Notes: a model not told the origin generated them from the sequence alone. DNA of 64,000 nucleotides from Azotimanducus sp965220185 (GCA_965220185.1 OZ244807.1:744001-808000), one strand, 5' to 3'; positions 1-9,251 are shown, counted from the first letter of the stretch. Numbers and translations: made by a program.

Positions 1-157
1 GGGGTGCGAAGCGCATGATATCGTTCCACAAGACTTCGGCGATGTCTGCGAGCCCCATGGGCGCGCCCGGATGCCCCGAGTTGGCGGCTTCGACGGCATC
101 CATGGCGAGCACTCGAATGGCGTTTGCGCGTTCGCGGCGCGTTGGTGTTTCAGGCAT
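1..157 (-). CDS. tkt: Transketolase, N-terminal fragment (runs off left edge)
   Basis: Only the first 52 codons are in the window. Starting from the ATG at 157, the translation contains NSGHPGAPMG and ADIAEVLW, the thiamine-diphosphate domain signature at the N-terminus of transketolases, preceded by the usual ERANAIR-type segment. Transketolase moves two-carbon units between sugar phosphates in the cytosolic pentose phosphate pathway. It is divergent from panB, with about 95 bp between the two starts. The rest of the gene lies to the left, so nothing can be said about its integrity. Confidence 0.9.
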   Translation of the reverse strand, partial: MPETPTRRERANAIRVLAMDAVEAANSGHPGAPMGLADIAEVLWNDIMRFAP

Positions 158-251
158 TGTCTGCGCCTAGACCGGGACAAACCGCCATTGTCCTACAATA
201 GCGACCTCAAGCCCAACAACGCGCCGCAATTCGCGAAAAAAGGAATTCGCC

Positions 252-1070
252 ATGTCTTCGCAAGCCAGCCAACGCCAGACGACCTTGAGCACGCTCGAGT
301 CCCTCAAGCGACGCGGCGAGAAGTTTGCAACGCTCACCGCCTACGATGCGATTTTCTCAAGCCTTGTCAGCGCTGCAGGTGTCAGGATCATTCTTGTCGG
401 CGACTCGCTCGGCATGGTGCTGCAAGGCCACGACAGCACACTGCCGGTGACGGTGGACGACATTGCCTACCATCTCGACTGCGTCAAGCGCGGCAATCAA
501 GGCGCGCTCATCATGGCCGACCTGCCGTTCATGAGCTATGCCTCCGAATCGCAATCGCTTGAGTCCGCCGCCCACCTCATGCGCCACGGTGCCCATATCG
601 TCAAGCTCGAAGGCGGCGCGTGGCTCTCGACAAGCACGCGCTTGTTGACCGAGCGCGGCATCCCGGTATGCGCGCACATGGGGCTCACGCCGCAGTCAAT
701 CAACCGCATCGGCGGCTATCGCGTGCAGGGGCGCAACCCCGACCAGGCTGCAACGATTCTCGAAGAAGCCAAGCTGCTTGAAGAGGCTGGCGCGGCGATG
801 CTGCTGCTCGAATGCGTGCCAGTTGAACTCGCCGCGCAAATCACCGAGGCAAGCAGCGTGCCCGTCATCGGGATTGGCGCAGGGCCGGCCACCGACGGGC
901 AGATCATGGTGCTGCACGACCTCCTAGGCATGGAAACAACGGGCATCAAACCACCGAAGTTCGTCAAGAACTTTCTGGCCGAAACTGGCGCTGTTCGAGG
1001 AGCGGTCGAAGCCTATGTGCGGGCGGTGGAAGATGGGACTTTTCCAGCCCCTGAGCATTGCTTCACATGA
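252..1070 (+). CDS. panB: 3-methyl-2-oxobutanoate hydroxymethyltransferase
   Basis: First committed step of pantothenate (coenzyme A) synthesis: adds a hydroxymethyl group from methylene-tetrahydrofolate to 2-oxoisovalerate, giving ketopantoate. The 272 aa length is usual for the family. Visible family blocks are LTAYDAIFSSLV, VGDSLGMVLQGHDSTLPVT (metal and substrate binding), ADLPFMSY, KLEGG, HMGLTPQS and VIGIGAGPATDGQ. The stop at 1068-1070 is followed one base later by the panC start, so the two are surely cotranscribed. Confidence 0.97.
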   Translation: MSSQASQRQTTLSTLESLKRRGEKFATLTAYDAIFSSLVSAAGVRIILVGDSLGMVLQGHDSTLPVTVDDIAYHLDCVKRGNQGALIMADLPFMSYASESQSLESAAHLMRHGAHIVKLEGGAWLSTSTRLLTERGIPVCAHMGLTPQSINRIGGYRVQGRNPDQAATILEEAKLLEEAGAAMLLLECVPVELAAQITEASSVPVIGIGAGPATDGQIMVLHDLLGMETTGIKPPKFVKNFLAETGAVRGAVEAYVRAVEDGTFPAPEHCFT

Positions 1071-1071
1071 C

Positions 1072-1920
1072 ATGCTGATTGTTCGCGAGCGCACGGAACT
1101 CATTAACGCACGAACTGACGCGCGAAACCGCGCAGGCAGGGTCGCCCTCGTGCCAACCATGGGCAATCTCCACGACGGGCACCTTTCGCTCGTTGACGCC
1201 GCGAGAGCCAAGTGCGAGGAGGTGTGGGTGAGTCTGTTTGTGAACCCCTTGCAGTTCGGTCAAGGCGAAGATTTCGACACCTATCCGCGCACGTTCGAAG
1301 AGGATGTGGCAAAGCTTGAAAGCGCGGGCGCGACGCTTTTGTTCGCGCCAAGCGTTGCCGAAATGTATCCGGGCGGCGTGGAGTCGCCGACGCGGGTGTC
1401 CTTGCCGCCACTTGCCGGCGAACTCTGCGGTCAGCATCGACCTGGGCACTTCGACGGCGCCTGCACGGTCGTGCTCAAGCTCTTCAATCTCACGGGCGCC
1501 GCCTATGCGTGCTTCGGCGAAAAGGACTATCAGCAGCTCACCCTCATCAAGCGCATGGTTATTGACTTGAATCTTGCGATTGACATCGTGCCTGTCCCGA
1601 CCATGCGCGAGAGCGACGGGCTCGCCATGTCGAGTCGCAATGCTTATCTTGACGGCGCAGCGCGCCGCAAAGCGCCCTCGCTGTACGCCGAACTCACAGC
1701 CGTTAAGCATCAGCTTGAAGCTGGGTGCCGGGACTTTGCCGCGCTTGAGCAGGCCGCCATGCAGTCGCTCGAAGCGGATGGCTGGGCGCCCGACTATGTC
1801 GCAATCCGAGGCAGCGAGCTTCAGGAGCCGGAAGGTCTTGATGAACTGCGCGTGCTCGGCGCGGCGCGACTCGGGGCAACGCGCCTCATCGACAATGTGA
1901 AAGCAGGTCTTGCGGGGTGA
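1072..1920 (+). CDS. panC: Pantothenate synthetase
   Basis: Joins pantoate and beta-alanine with ATP to make pantothenate; it acts on the product made downstream of PanB. The start is placed at the ATG at 1072, one base after the panB stop, because the conserved N-terminus (VPTMGNLHDGHLSL, with the HIGH-type nucleotide-binding motif) then falls at the usual distance and the protein is 282 aa, typical for PanC. An in-frame upstream start at 1015 lies inside panB and adds non-conserved residues. Other blocks: LFVNPLQF, FGEKDYQQL, SSRNAYL. The 3' end overlaps the convergent gene 1886-3463 by 35 bp. Confidence 0.96.
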   Translation: MLIVRERTELINARTDARNRAGRVALVPTMGNLHDGHLSLVDAARAKCEEVWVSLFVNPLQFGQGEDFDTYPRTFEEDVAKLESAGATLLFAPSVAEMYPGGVESPTRVSLPPLAGELCGQHRPGHFDGACTVVLKLFNLTGAAYACFGEKDYQQLTLIKRMVIDLNLAIDIVPVPTMRESDGLAMSSRNAYLDGAARRKAPSLYAELTAVKHQLEAGCRDFAALEQAAMQSLEADGWAPDYVAIRGSELQEPEGLDELRVLGAARLGATRLIDNVKAGLAG

Positions 1921-3463
1921 TGACGCACACGCCGCTGCCTTCGATGCGCATGGCGAATCCGTGCATTGCAGGCGTGGGGTGGCGCAGTTCGATCCACATC
2001 GGCCCTTGAACCAGATCGCACGCGAGCGCCACTCGACTGCCATCGATGTCGATATTGAGCACTTGGCGCGGCGCGCCGAGCGGCTCGGTTTGCGGGAAGA
2101 ACGCATTGATCTGGGTGGCGGAAGACTGAGGCGTCCAAGGCTCGATATGTCCCTCGCCGGGATCCTGGATCGCATAGTCAAGCTCGCCGCGAGTCAGCAG
2201 GTAGCCGAACAGCCTTGCGCGCGCATCGTCCTGCTCGCGCCCGTGCTGGCTGATTTTTTGCGCGAGGGCTGCGAGTGTTTCGAGGTCCTGTTCGATTTCC
2301 TGCGAGCCCTTTGTCATAAGCTGCGCGCGCAGCTGGCGTAGGGTGCGCAGCGCCTCATCCACCTGCTGCAAGGCAGCTGGCATACGCAGATAGTTTTGCA
2401 AGCTAGTGTTCAGCGCTTCGATCTCGACATCGCTTGGCGTGCCGCCCGACGCCACTAGGTCGAGAGCTTCCGCGAGCTGCATGAACTCAGAAGCGAACTG
2501 CGACAAGCGTTCATCGGCTTCGGGTTGACTGTGCGCCACCTGTTCAGCCAAGGACATAAGGCTGCGCGATATTGGCGAGGCTTCAAGGACACCCGCCGCG
2601 ATTTGATCCTCTAGGTTTGCAAGTGCTTCCTTGAGCGCGCGCACCTCGAACGGCATGGGCTGCGGCTCTGGTGTCGGTGCCTGTGTCCTTGGCGCGAGGT
2701 CCTCCGGCGCTGTGGCGATCAGCACGCCGAGCGGGTGCTCGCTGTCGAGATTTGCAATATGGCGGGCGATTTCCTCGAGTGCTGGCTTGGCGGCGGATAG
2801 AGACTTGGCAGCAGCAGACGCAGCAGTAAGGGTTCGGCAATAGCGATCAAGCGCCGCAAGATCAAGGGATTCCGCGCGCCCGCCCGCGAGTCGAGTCAAT
2901 TCGATGAGCGCCGTCCACAGCAGACTCGACGGATTGAACCGAAACAGCTTCCTGAGCGCCTCGGCTTCTCGTCCAAGCAGCTTGAGCGCAGCCTCGAACT
3001 TGACGGCATCCTGCAAAGCATTGACAAGATCTGCCACCGTCGATGCGCGCCTGCGAATCTGTCTCGGCACATTGCTGCGCCTCAGCGTCTCCCGCCAAAT
3101 GGCGCGCGAATGATCTTCCACAGTGGCTGCTTCATCAAAGCTGCCCGCGCCGCGCAAGGCGCGCATTTCGACCAGCATCTCAAGCAAGCCAGATGCGAAG
3201 TCGCCGGACCCGATCCTGGACAGCCGACGCAGCCCGGACTCGAACAGCTTGAATCCGCCTTCGCTCGGCGAGCTGGTTTGATGCGCACCCAAGCGCTGAA
3301 GCTCAACACAAGCAATCGCGGCATCGCCCTGCTCAACGAGCCAGCACGATGCTTCGAGTAGCGCCAGCCTGTCCAAAATCAAGGCCATATTTTGCGCATC
3401 CTGGCTCGGACGCACATCAAGCATATGCTCGATCTGCTGATCTATGGTGGGCGCGACACTCAT
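1886..3463 (-). CDS. Hypothetical protein, large and alpha-helical
   Basis: 525 aa with no domain I recognise. The sequence is rich in Ala, Leu, Glu and Arg, looks mostly helical, and has a proline-rich linker near the middle (about residues 255-275, TPEPQPMP). The last ~80 residues have beta-like character and could form a separate small domain. No signal peptide or membrane segment is evident. It is convergent with panC (35 bp overlap) and divergent from gshB. The long open frame with coherent codon use makes it very likely a real gene; function unknown. Confidence 0.7.
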   Translation of the reverse strand: MSVAPTIDQQIEHMLDVRPSQDAQNMALILDRLALLEASCWLVEQGDAAIACVELQRLGAHQTSSPSEGGFKLFESGLRRLSRIGSGDFASGLLEMLVEMRALRGAGSFDEAATVEDHSRAIWRETLRRSNVPRQIRRRASTVADLVNALQDAVKFEAALKLLGREAEALRKLFRFNPSSLLWTALIELTRLAGGRAESLDLAALDRYCRTLTAASAAAKSLSAAKPALEEIARHIANLDSEHPLGVLIATAPEDLAPRTQAPTPEPQPMPFEVRALKEALANLEDQIAAGVLEASPISRSLMSLAEQVAHSQPEADERLSQFASEFMQLAEALDLVASGGTPSDVEIEALNTSLQNYLRMPAALQQVDEALRTLRQLRAQLMTKGSQEIEQDLETLAALAQKISQHGREQDDARARLFGYLLTRGELDYAIQDPGEGHIEPWTPQSSATQINAFFPQTEPLGAPRQVLNIDIDGSRVALACDLVQGPMWIELRHPTPAMHGFAMRIEGSGVCVITPQDLLSHCR

Positions 3464-3542
3464 GCGCGGACACTACACGACTTGGCGGCGCGATAGGAAA
3501 CATCTAAGCTTATCGGAGAAAGTAAGCAATAGGCACCTTCCC

Positions 3543-4520
3543 TTGATTCGCGCAGCATTCCTAACAGACCCGGTGACAGACTTCGATCTGACGAAGGATT
3601 CGACCTTGAGCCTTCTGCGCGCGGCGCAAAGGCGCGGGTGGAAGGTGTTTCAGTTTGAGCAGCAGCACCTGTCATTGAAGCGCGGCAAGGCGGTGGCGAG
3701 CGCTTTTGCATTTGAGTTGCTCGGGCGTTTTGCGGAAACGCTTGCCGCGCAGGATGCTTTGCCTGGACCGTGGTTTCGCGTGCAAGATGCTGGCGAAGTC
3801 GAGCTGAGCAGCTTCGATGTCGTGTTCATGCGCAAGGACCCGCCCTTCAACATGCGCTACATCTATTCGACCCACTTGCTTGAGCGGGCGAGCAACCTAG
3901 GCACGCTCGTGGTCAACCGCCCTGACAGCCTGCGGGACTGCAACGAAAAGCTCTTTGCGACTGAATTTGAAGGCTGCCATCCGCCACTGATCGTGACGCA
4001 AAGCGTTGATGTCATTCGCGAGTTCGCAGCCGAACACGGCGATGTGATCTTGAAGCAGCTCGACGGCATGGGCGGTGCGGGTGTGTTTCTGGTGCGAGCA
4101 GGCGACCCGAATCTTTCTGTGATGATCGAAATGCTGACCGAGCACAGCCAAGTGCCGATCATGGCACAGCGCTACATCCCGGAGATTCGCCAAGGCGACA
4201 AGCGCATTCTCTTGATCGATGGCGAACCCGCGCCGTTCGCGCTTGCGCGCATTCCAGCTGAAGGCGAAACGCGCGGCAATCTCGCGGCTGGCGGCCATGG
4301 CGAGGTGCGCGAACTGACCGAACGGGACAAGTGGATTGCGCGTCAAATCGCACCCGTTGCCAAGGAGCGCGGCCTCCTGTTCGTTGGCATCGATGTCATT
4401 GGCGAATATCTCACTGAGATCAATATCACCTGCCCGACCTGCGTGCGCCAAATCGAAGTGCACACAGGCGTAGACCTTGCCGAGCGGCTCATCGACCATG
4501 TTGCAGCGCGACTTGCTTGA
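3543..4520 (+). CDS. gshB: Glutathione synthetase
   Basis: ATP-grasp ligase that adds glycine to gamma-glutamylcysteine, the second step of glutathione synthesis. Family blocks: FLTDPVTDFDLTKDS at the N-terminus, FMRKDPPFNMRYIY, VVNRPDSLRDCNEKL, ILKQLDGMGGAGVF and EINITCPTCVRQIE. The longest frame opens at 3444, but its first ~33 codons do not resemble the family. A TTG at 3543 places the conserved start correctly and gives 325 aa, close to the usual ~315. No strong ribosome site is visible before this TTG, so the exact start is uncertain. It overlaps the following tonB-type gene by 23 bp. Confidence 0.93.
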   Translation: MIRAAFLTDPVTDFDLTKDSTLSLLRAAQRRGWKVFQFEQQHLSLKRGKAVASAFAFELLGRFAETLAAQDALPGPWFRVQDAGEVELSSFDVVFMRKDPPFNMRYIYSTHLLERASNLGTLVVNRPDSLRDCNEKLFATEFEGCHPPLIVTQSVDVIREFAAEHGDVILKQLDGMGGAGVFLVRAGDPNLSVMIEMLTEHSQVPIMAQRYIPEIRQGDKRILLIDGEPAPFALARIPAEGETRGNLAAGGHGEVRELTERDKWIARQIAPVAKERGLLFVGIDVIGEYLTEINITCPTCVRQIEVHTGVDLAERLIDHVAARLA

Positions 4521-5202
4521 AGCGCCCCCGGCGCGTCTACTGACCGCCTGCGCACTGTCTTTGGCGGCCCATGTGCTGCTGATATTCAGTCTGCCTGTTG
4601 AACTGATGCCCGCCGTTACGAGCATCGCGCCACATCAGACACGGATAAGCGTTGAGTTTCGAGTGCCCGAAGTGCCGACTGCTGCGCCCGTAACAGCCCT
4701 GCCAAGGCCCGTTCCCGAGCTGTCTTTACCGCCTGCGGACGCATCCAAGACAACGCCCGACATCTCCGCCGAGCGCCCTAGAACCTTGCAACCTGTAGAG
4801 TCACTGCGCACGGCGTGGCGAAGCGGCGAATCGCCTGATTCCTCCGAACATGCGCCCCTTCGCCTCACCGACCGGCCGAGTCTTAGCGCTGATGCGCGCG
4901 CCTATCTCGCGTCTTGGCAGCGCGAAGTGCAACGGATTGGCAGACTTAATTTCCCGACTGGTGATGACGGCAATCGCATTCGCGGCAGCTTGCGCCTCTT
5001 GGTCGGCATTCATCCCGACGGCAGCCTCGCCTATGTCAGAGTGACCGAGTCTTCACGCAACGCTCGCCTTGATGCGGCGGCGCAGCGCATTGTTGAACTC
5101 GCCGCGCCTTTCGCACCCTTGCCAGCTTCGCTTCGCCGCGGCGATGCGCCGCTCGAAATCGAGCGCACATGGCGCATTGGCGCGAGCCTTGTCCGGCTGT
5201 GA
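4498..5202 (+). CDS. Energy transducer TonB-family protein
   Basis: 234 aa. A single N-terminal membrane segment (LLTACALSLAAHVLLIFSL) is followed by a proline-rich periplasmic linker (about residues 55-100) and a C-terminal TonB-like domain with the block GSLRLLVGIHPDGSLAYVRV and a conserved AAQRIVELAAPFAPLP stretch. Such proteins couple the proton-motive force through ExbBD to outer-membrane receptors; this subtype sits beside gshB in many gammaproteobacteria, where its receptor partners are unknown. The start at 4498 lies inside gshB, so translation is likely coupled. It could serve one of the four receptors in this window, but nothing here shows which. Confidence 0.88.
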   Translation: MLQRDLLEAPPARLLTACALSLAAHVLLIFSLPVELMPAVTSIAPHQTRISVEFRVPEVPTAAPVTALPRPVPELSLPPADASKTTPDISAERPRTLQPVESLRTAWRSGESPDSSEHAPLRLTDRPSLSADARAYLASWQREVQRIGRLNFPTGDDGNRIRGSLRLLVGIHPDGSLAYVRVTESSRNARLDAAAQRIVELAAPFAPLPASLRRGDAPLEIERTWRIGASLVRL

Positions 5203-5205
5203 GCA

Positions 5206-6687
5206 CTATTTTGAGGCTTGCATCGCCGATGCCGTCAGTCTGTCCCGGCTCAAGGTGAACGCCACCCAATACTTGTAGATATTGCTGACGTACTCGACAG
5301 TCTCGCGGCCGATGCGGCGCGCGGCGATGACTTCCACATTGTCGAACCAGATGTTGCGGTCGAGTCCGCGCCGCTCCGCTTCGTTGCGCAGTCGTGAAAT
5401 ACGGCTTGGGCCGGCGTTGTAGGCGGCGAACGAAAACAGCGTCTTATTGAGATCATCCATGGGCTCGGACTCGAAATAGGTGTCGCGTATGTGGCGCAAA
5501 TACTTGTTGCCAGCATGGATGTTGTTTTCAAGCACGGTGATGTCGTCGATATTGACGTGCCGGTCGGCGGCGGTCTCGGGCAGCACCTGCATGATGCCGA
5601 CCGCGCCGGCGTCGCTGACAAGGCTATGGTCGAGGCGCGACTCCTGATATGCCTGAGAAATGATCATCAGCCAGTCAAAATCGTAGCGGTCGGCATAGCG
5701 CTTGAATAGATGCGCGGTGTCGTGGAATTTTTTCAGTTCAGAGGAATGCAGGGCGTTGTCGAGATAGTCGGTACGCTCCAGATAGCGACGAAAAAGCACG
5801 TTGCCGACAAGCGACCCTTGGCTGTGACTGCCAAGGAACTCGTTGACGGCTGCTTCGAGCTTCGGCATGCCATGGTTGAACGCCCAGCCGATGTCGGCGC
5901 CGTCCCTGATCACGAGGTCTTCACGCACTTCGATGTCCTGAAAAATTTGCGACCAGAACGCTGCCGTGTGTGAGTCCATGGCGATGCCCGGCAGAATGCC
6001 CGCGTCCACCATTTCCAGAAGCTCTTCGTCTTCTAGGTGCTCGTCCGCGATATTGATAGTCATGGGCAACCTGCCCTCGGCCTCGAATGCTTGATTGAGC
6101 TTCAAAAGGCTTTCGTAGTAGCTGCTCGAAGCGCGCGTGTAGAAGACCTGTCCGGCAAGGTCATCGCGACTCTCGATCTTCGGGCTTGAGGCACCGAGCA
6201 CAAGGAGCTCGCGCACATCCTTGTAGACTGGCATCGAGAAGTTGACCTGCTCAAGCCGGCTTGCCGTGATGGTGAGGTCAGCCACCGCAATATCTCCGTA
6301 TCCTTGACGCAGCGCCGGAATAATCTGGTCTCGCGTCACTGGTACGAACACCACGCTCACTGGCAGCGCGCCGGGTTTGAGATTGTCGTTGAGGAACTTC
6401 TCGAACGCTTTCAGCATTTCGTAGGAGAATCCGCGTAGCTGCGCGCCTTCAAAGAAAAAGAAGGTCTTGCTGCGCACGACGAGGGCACGAACAGCCCGCC
6501 GTTCGAGCATGGTGTCAAGGTCGCCGATGTGCGATTCGGCGATCAGCGCCAAATGGCTGACATCGACTTCCTCGGGCAGGTGCGACAAGGGCGTGGCTTG
6601 GCGCTCATCGTCAATCTCCTCAACCGAGCCGGAACATCCCGAAAGCCACACGGCGAGCAGGGCGAGCGCAAGCAAAGCACGAATCAT
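5206..6687 (-). CDS. mltF: Membrane-bound lytic murein transglycosylase F
   Basis: Outer-membrane lipoprotein that cleaves peptidoglycan between MurNAc and GlcNAc. The start at 6687 gives a lipoprotein signal peptide ending in LSGC; the upstream ATG at 6705 adds six residues before it. Domain order matches MltF: a solute-binding-protein type 3 domain (about residues 60-290, with GYGDIAVADLTIT), then a lysozyme-like SLT domain with catalytic Glu in SQAYQESRLDH (about residue 350) and GAVGIMQVLPETA. At 493 aa it has the usual length. It is convergent with the tonB-type gene and 35 bp downstream of rarA on the same strand. Confidence 0.94.
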   Translation of the reverse strand: MIRALLALALLAVWLSGCSGSVEEIDDERQATPLSHLPEEVDVSHLALIAESHIGDLDTMLERRAVRALVVRSKTFFFFEGAQLRGFSYEMLKAFEKFLNDNLKPGALPVSVVFVPVTRDQIIPALRQGYGDIAVADLTITASRLEQVNFSMPVYKDVRELLVLGASSPKIESRDDLAGQVFYTRASSSYYESLLKLNQAFEAEGRLPMTINIADEHLEDEELLEMVDAGILPGIAMDSHTAAFWSQIFQDIEVREDLVIRDGADIGWAFNHGMPKLEAAVNEFLGSHSQGSLVGNVLFRRYLERTDYLDNALHSSELKKFHDTAHLFKRYADRYDFDWLMIISQAYQESRLDHSLVSDAGAVGIMQVLPETAADRHVNIDDITVLENNIHAGNKYLRHIRDTYFESEPMDDLNKTLFSFAAYNAGPSRISRLRNEAERRGLDRNIWFDNVEVIAARRIGRETVEYVSNIYKYWVAFTLSRDRLTASAMQASK

Positions 6688-6721
6688 GAAGGCGCGTTCC
6701 CACATATTTCATTTGAGTTTA

Positions 6722-8056
6722 TCACTCGGACTCGCCTTCGTTCACATAGCGTTCCCCCCACCACATCTTCAAGCGTGCCCTTATACCGTCCTCAAGCCCG
6801 AGCTCTCCTGGCCAGTAGAAGCGCTTCCCGCGCAGCTTCTCCGGCAAGTTCTCGCTTGCCACAAAGTGCTCGGGCGCATCGTGGGGATACACATAGCCCT
6901 CGCCATGACCCAAAGATTTCATCAGAACCGTCGGCGCATTGCGAAGATGCAGTGGTACAGGCTCGTCTCGGCCAGTTCTCACCGCGTCAAGCGCGGCATC
7001 GATCGCGAGATACGCCGAGTTTGATTTTGGCGCGGCGGCAAGATAGATGGTGGCTTCGGCGAGCGGAATGCGCGCTTCCGGCATGCCGACGAAGTGTGCC
7101 GCTTGCTGCGCGGCAACGGCAAGCGTCAGGGCATTGGGGCTTGCAAGGCCAATGTCCTCGGCGGCGGAAATCACTAGCCTGCGCGCAATAAACTGCACGT
7201 CCTCGCCAGCATCGAGCATACGCGCAAGATAATAGAGCGCGGCATCCGGGTCCGATGCGCGAATGCTCTTGATGAATGCCGAAATAGTGTCGTAGTGTGC
7301 ATCGCCGAGGCGATCGTAGCGGGCGCGCCTTGCGAGCGCCGCCTCGACAAGTGCGCTTGTCACGCAGCCATCGGAAGCGAGTTCAGCAGCGATTTCGAGC
7401 GCATTCAAGGCGGCCCTCGCATCGCCGTTCGCCGCTCGCTTGAGAAACCCGCGAGCAGCATCGTCAAGGGCGAGTTGCTGCTTGCCAAGCCCGTGCTCAG
7501 GACAGGCAAGCGCGGCATCAAGAATCCTGTCCATGTCTTCGTCAGTGAGGGGCTTGAGCGTGTAGACGCGGGCGCGAGAGAGCAGCGGCGAAATCACTTC
7601 GAACGACGGGTTCTCGGTGGTCGCGCCAATGAGATTGAAGACGCCTGATTCCACATGCGGGAGCAAGGCATCCTGCTGCGATTTGGAGAAGCGATGAATC
7701 TCATCGACGAACAAGAGCGTCTTGATATGCCTTGCGTGCAGCAGCCGCTTCGCTTCATCGGCTTCGCGCCGCAGGTCGCGCACACCCGAAGTCACCGCCG
7801 AAAGCTCGACGAAGCGGGCTTCGACTTCGCCTGCGATGAGGCGCGCTAGGGTTGTCTTGCCACAGCCCGGCGGCCCCCAGAAGATCATGGAATGCAGCCG
7901 CTTGGCGGCGAGCATGCCAGCAAGCGCCCCGCCTTCGCCCAAGAGGTGCGATTGACCGACGAAACGCTCAAGCGCACGCGGCCTCATGCGCGTGGCGAGC
8001 GGCGCGGAGGCATCAGTCGAGTAGATGTCAGGCGTGTCGAAAAGTTCAGTCGGCAT
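6722..8056 (-). CDS. rarA: Replication-associated recombination protein A
   Basis: AAA+ ATPase of the RarA/MgsA/WRNIP1 family that acts at stalled replication forks. Walker A is GPPGCGKTTLARLI, Walker B is LFVDEIHRF, and sensor 1 lies in IGATTENPSF. The C-terminal tetramerisation region contains IRASDPDAALYYLARML and ISAAEDIGLASP, both characteristic. The start at 8056 (444 aa) matches the family N-terminus PLATRMRPRALERFVGQ; an ATG at 8062 and one at 8104 are also in frame. In Enterobacteria rarA follows lolA; here the neighbours are mltF and an intergenic stretch. Confidence 0.95.
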   Translation of the reverse strand: MPTELFDTPDIYSTDASAPLATRMRPRALERFVGQSHLLGEGGALAGMLAAKRLHSMIFWGPPGCGKTTLARLIAGEVEARFVELSAVTSGVRDLRREADEAKRLLHARHIKTLLFVDEIHRFSKSQQDALLPHVESGVFNLIGATTENPSFEVISPLLSRARVYTLKPLTDEDMDRILDAALACPEHGLGKQQLALDDAARGFLKRAANGDARAALNALEIAAELASDGCVTSALVEAALARRARYDRLGDAHYDTISAFIKSIRASDPDAALYYLARMLDAGEDVQFIARRLVISAAEDIGLASPNALTLAVAAQQAAHFVGMPEARIPLAEATIYLAAAPKSNSAYLAIDAALDAVRTGRDEPVPLHLRNAPTVLMKSLGHGEGYVYPHDAPEHFVASENLPEKLRGKRFYWPGELGLEDGIRARLKMWWGERYVNEGESE

Positions 8057-8359
8057 GTGCATTGAGGTCTGTTTGAGCCCATTGTGTACATGATGAATGG
8101 TCATTGTGTACGGGTTCAGAAACAAATAGGAGGCTGAATGTGGCAAGCATGAGCATATCTCTTCCCACAACCGATTCCATGCGCATGTGGTGTTTCACCT
8201 CCCCCCACATTAGCCCCGCCGCACGCTGGCATCACCGGCATTCGGCATCCTTCGATGCCGCCGTTGTCACTTTCGTTGTAGCGTTACTCTTCCGCGCCCG
8301 CCTCGGTCAGCATACGCACGATGTCCGCGTTTGACTGGGTTATAAGTTTCTGCCAGACA

Positions 8360-8707
8360 CTAACTGGGCGCCCGCTGCGTCTCAAAGCATAGGCGTGAGA
8401 GATCACGCGTTTCTCTCCTCGGCTTAACAGTTCCGATACCCTGAAGTTCTTGCGTAAAAATCCTTGCGACGTAACGGGTTCTTGGTTTCAGGCTATGGAA
8501 GGTTCGCGTGTGGGCAGGCACGGTCTGGTTACTGCTGACGGTCCCCAAGAGAAAAAACACGCCATGGGCAAAATCATATCTATACTCGCCCATGATATTA
8601 CCCGCACCATCGTCCAGTCCGATCCAAAGTTGGTCGCCGGCCTGAAACTGGGCTTCCTTCAGAAAGATGTAGAAATTGGAACGGCCTTGCTTTCGCTCGC
8701 GAATGCT
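8360..8707 (-). pseudogene. Possible remnant of an unidentified protein gene
   Basis: An open stretch of 116 codons in one minus frame with protein-like composition (blocks such as FYIFLKEAQFQAGDQLWIG and YRYDFAHGVFFLLGT), but closed at the 5' side by a TAG at 8708-8710. The only ATG is at 8593, in the middle of the protein-like part. That suggests the 3' end of a gene whose beginning was lost when the neighbouring repeats formed. The family is not recognised. It lies in an otherwise gene-free interval (8057-8745) in which I see no other feature. Confidence 0.25.
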
Positions 8708-8745
8708 CTACGGCGACTCTATAGACTTGTGCTAGAGTGGCTGGC

Positions 8746-8964
8746 ATGTCTACCGAAACGCGAATAGCAATTCTTGAGGAACGGATGAAAACCATGCAGG
8801 CAGAATACAAGACAGACATAGCGCGTCTCGCCGAGGAATCTGCGAAGCGGGATGCCGAGGCAGCCAAGCGCGAAACCCGCATCTTGCTTGCGATGGCGGC
8901 AATGCTTGCGGTCGCGGTCTCAGTTCTCGGCGTGATGCTCGGCGCAGCCATAGCTCTTACCTAA
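8746..8964 (+). CDS. Small coiled-coil protein with C-terminal membrane segment (copy 1)
   Basis: 72 aa. Residues 1-45 form a charged heptad-like helix (ILEERMKTMQAEYKTDIARL), followed by a hydrophobic helix (LLAMAAMLAVAVSVLGVMLG) that should span the membrane. The architecture resembles small XhlA-type or phage-accessory membrane proteins, but the resemblance is structural only. The ATG at 8746 is chosen over one at 8737 because it matches the start of copy 2. It is the first of three tandem copies; the repeated DNA begins upstream of the start codon, so promoter or leader sequence is copied too. Confidence 0.65.
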   Translation: MSTETRIAILEERMKTMQAEYKTDIARLAEESAKRDAEAAKRETRILLAMAAMLAVAVSVLGVMLGAAIALT

Positions 8965-9017
8965 TCCTGTCTGTGTGCGCAGACGGCGATTCTATGGACT
9001 TGTGCTAAGGTGCTCGC

Positions 9018-9203
9018 ATGTCCACCGAAACGCGAATAGCGGTTCTTGAGGAACGGATGAAAACCATGCAGGCAGAATACAAGACAGACATAGCGCGTCT
9101 CGCCGAGGAATCTGCGAAGCGCGAAACCCGCAGCCTCCTCGCGACGGCCGCAATGCTTGCAATCGCGGTCTCAATTCTCGGCGTGCTTCTCTCCGCGGAC
9201 TAG
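9018..9203 (+). CDS. Small coiled-coil protein with C-terminal membrane segment (copy 2)
   Basis: 61 aa and nearly identical to copy 1 through the coiled coil, but lacking a short repeat (the RDAEAAK heptad-like insert of copy 1) and ending with a diverged membrane helix (LLATAAMLAIAVSILGVLL). The upstream leader (gactgtgcta-type sequence from about 8983) is also shared with copy 1. Retention of an intact frame and a membrane helix despite divergence at the 3' end suggests both copies were under selection. Function unknown. Confidence 0.6.
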   Translation: MSTETRIAVLEERMKTMQAEYKTDIARLAEESAKRETRSLLATAAMLAIAVSILGVLLSAD

Positions 9204-9251
9204 GAGCCTGCGCAGACGGCGATTCTATGGACTTGTGCTTAAAGTGCCCGC

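Noticed and set aside
1063..2181. 372 aa minus-strand frame
   Set aside because: Antisense of panC and overlapping the tail of the 525 aa gene; panC is unambiguous.
9200..9213. 14 bp match (CTAGGAGCCTGCGC) to the end of MITE-like element 2
   Set aside because: The GCGC part belongs to the tandem coiled-coil repeat leader and the TAG is the stop of copy 2; there is no partner end nearby, so it looks like chance.
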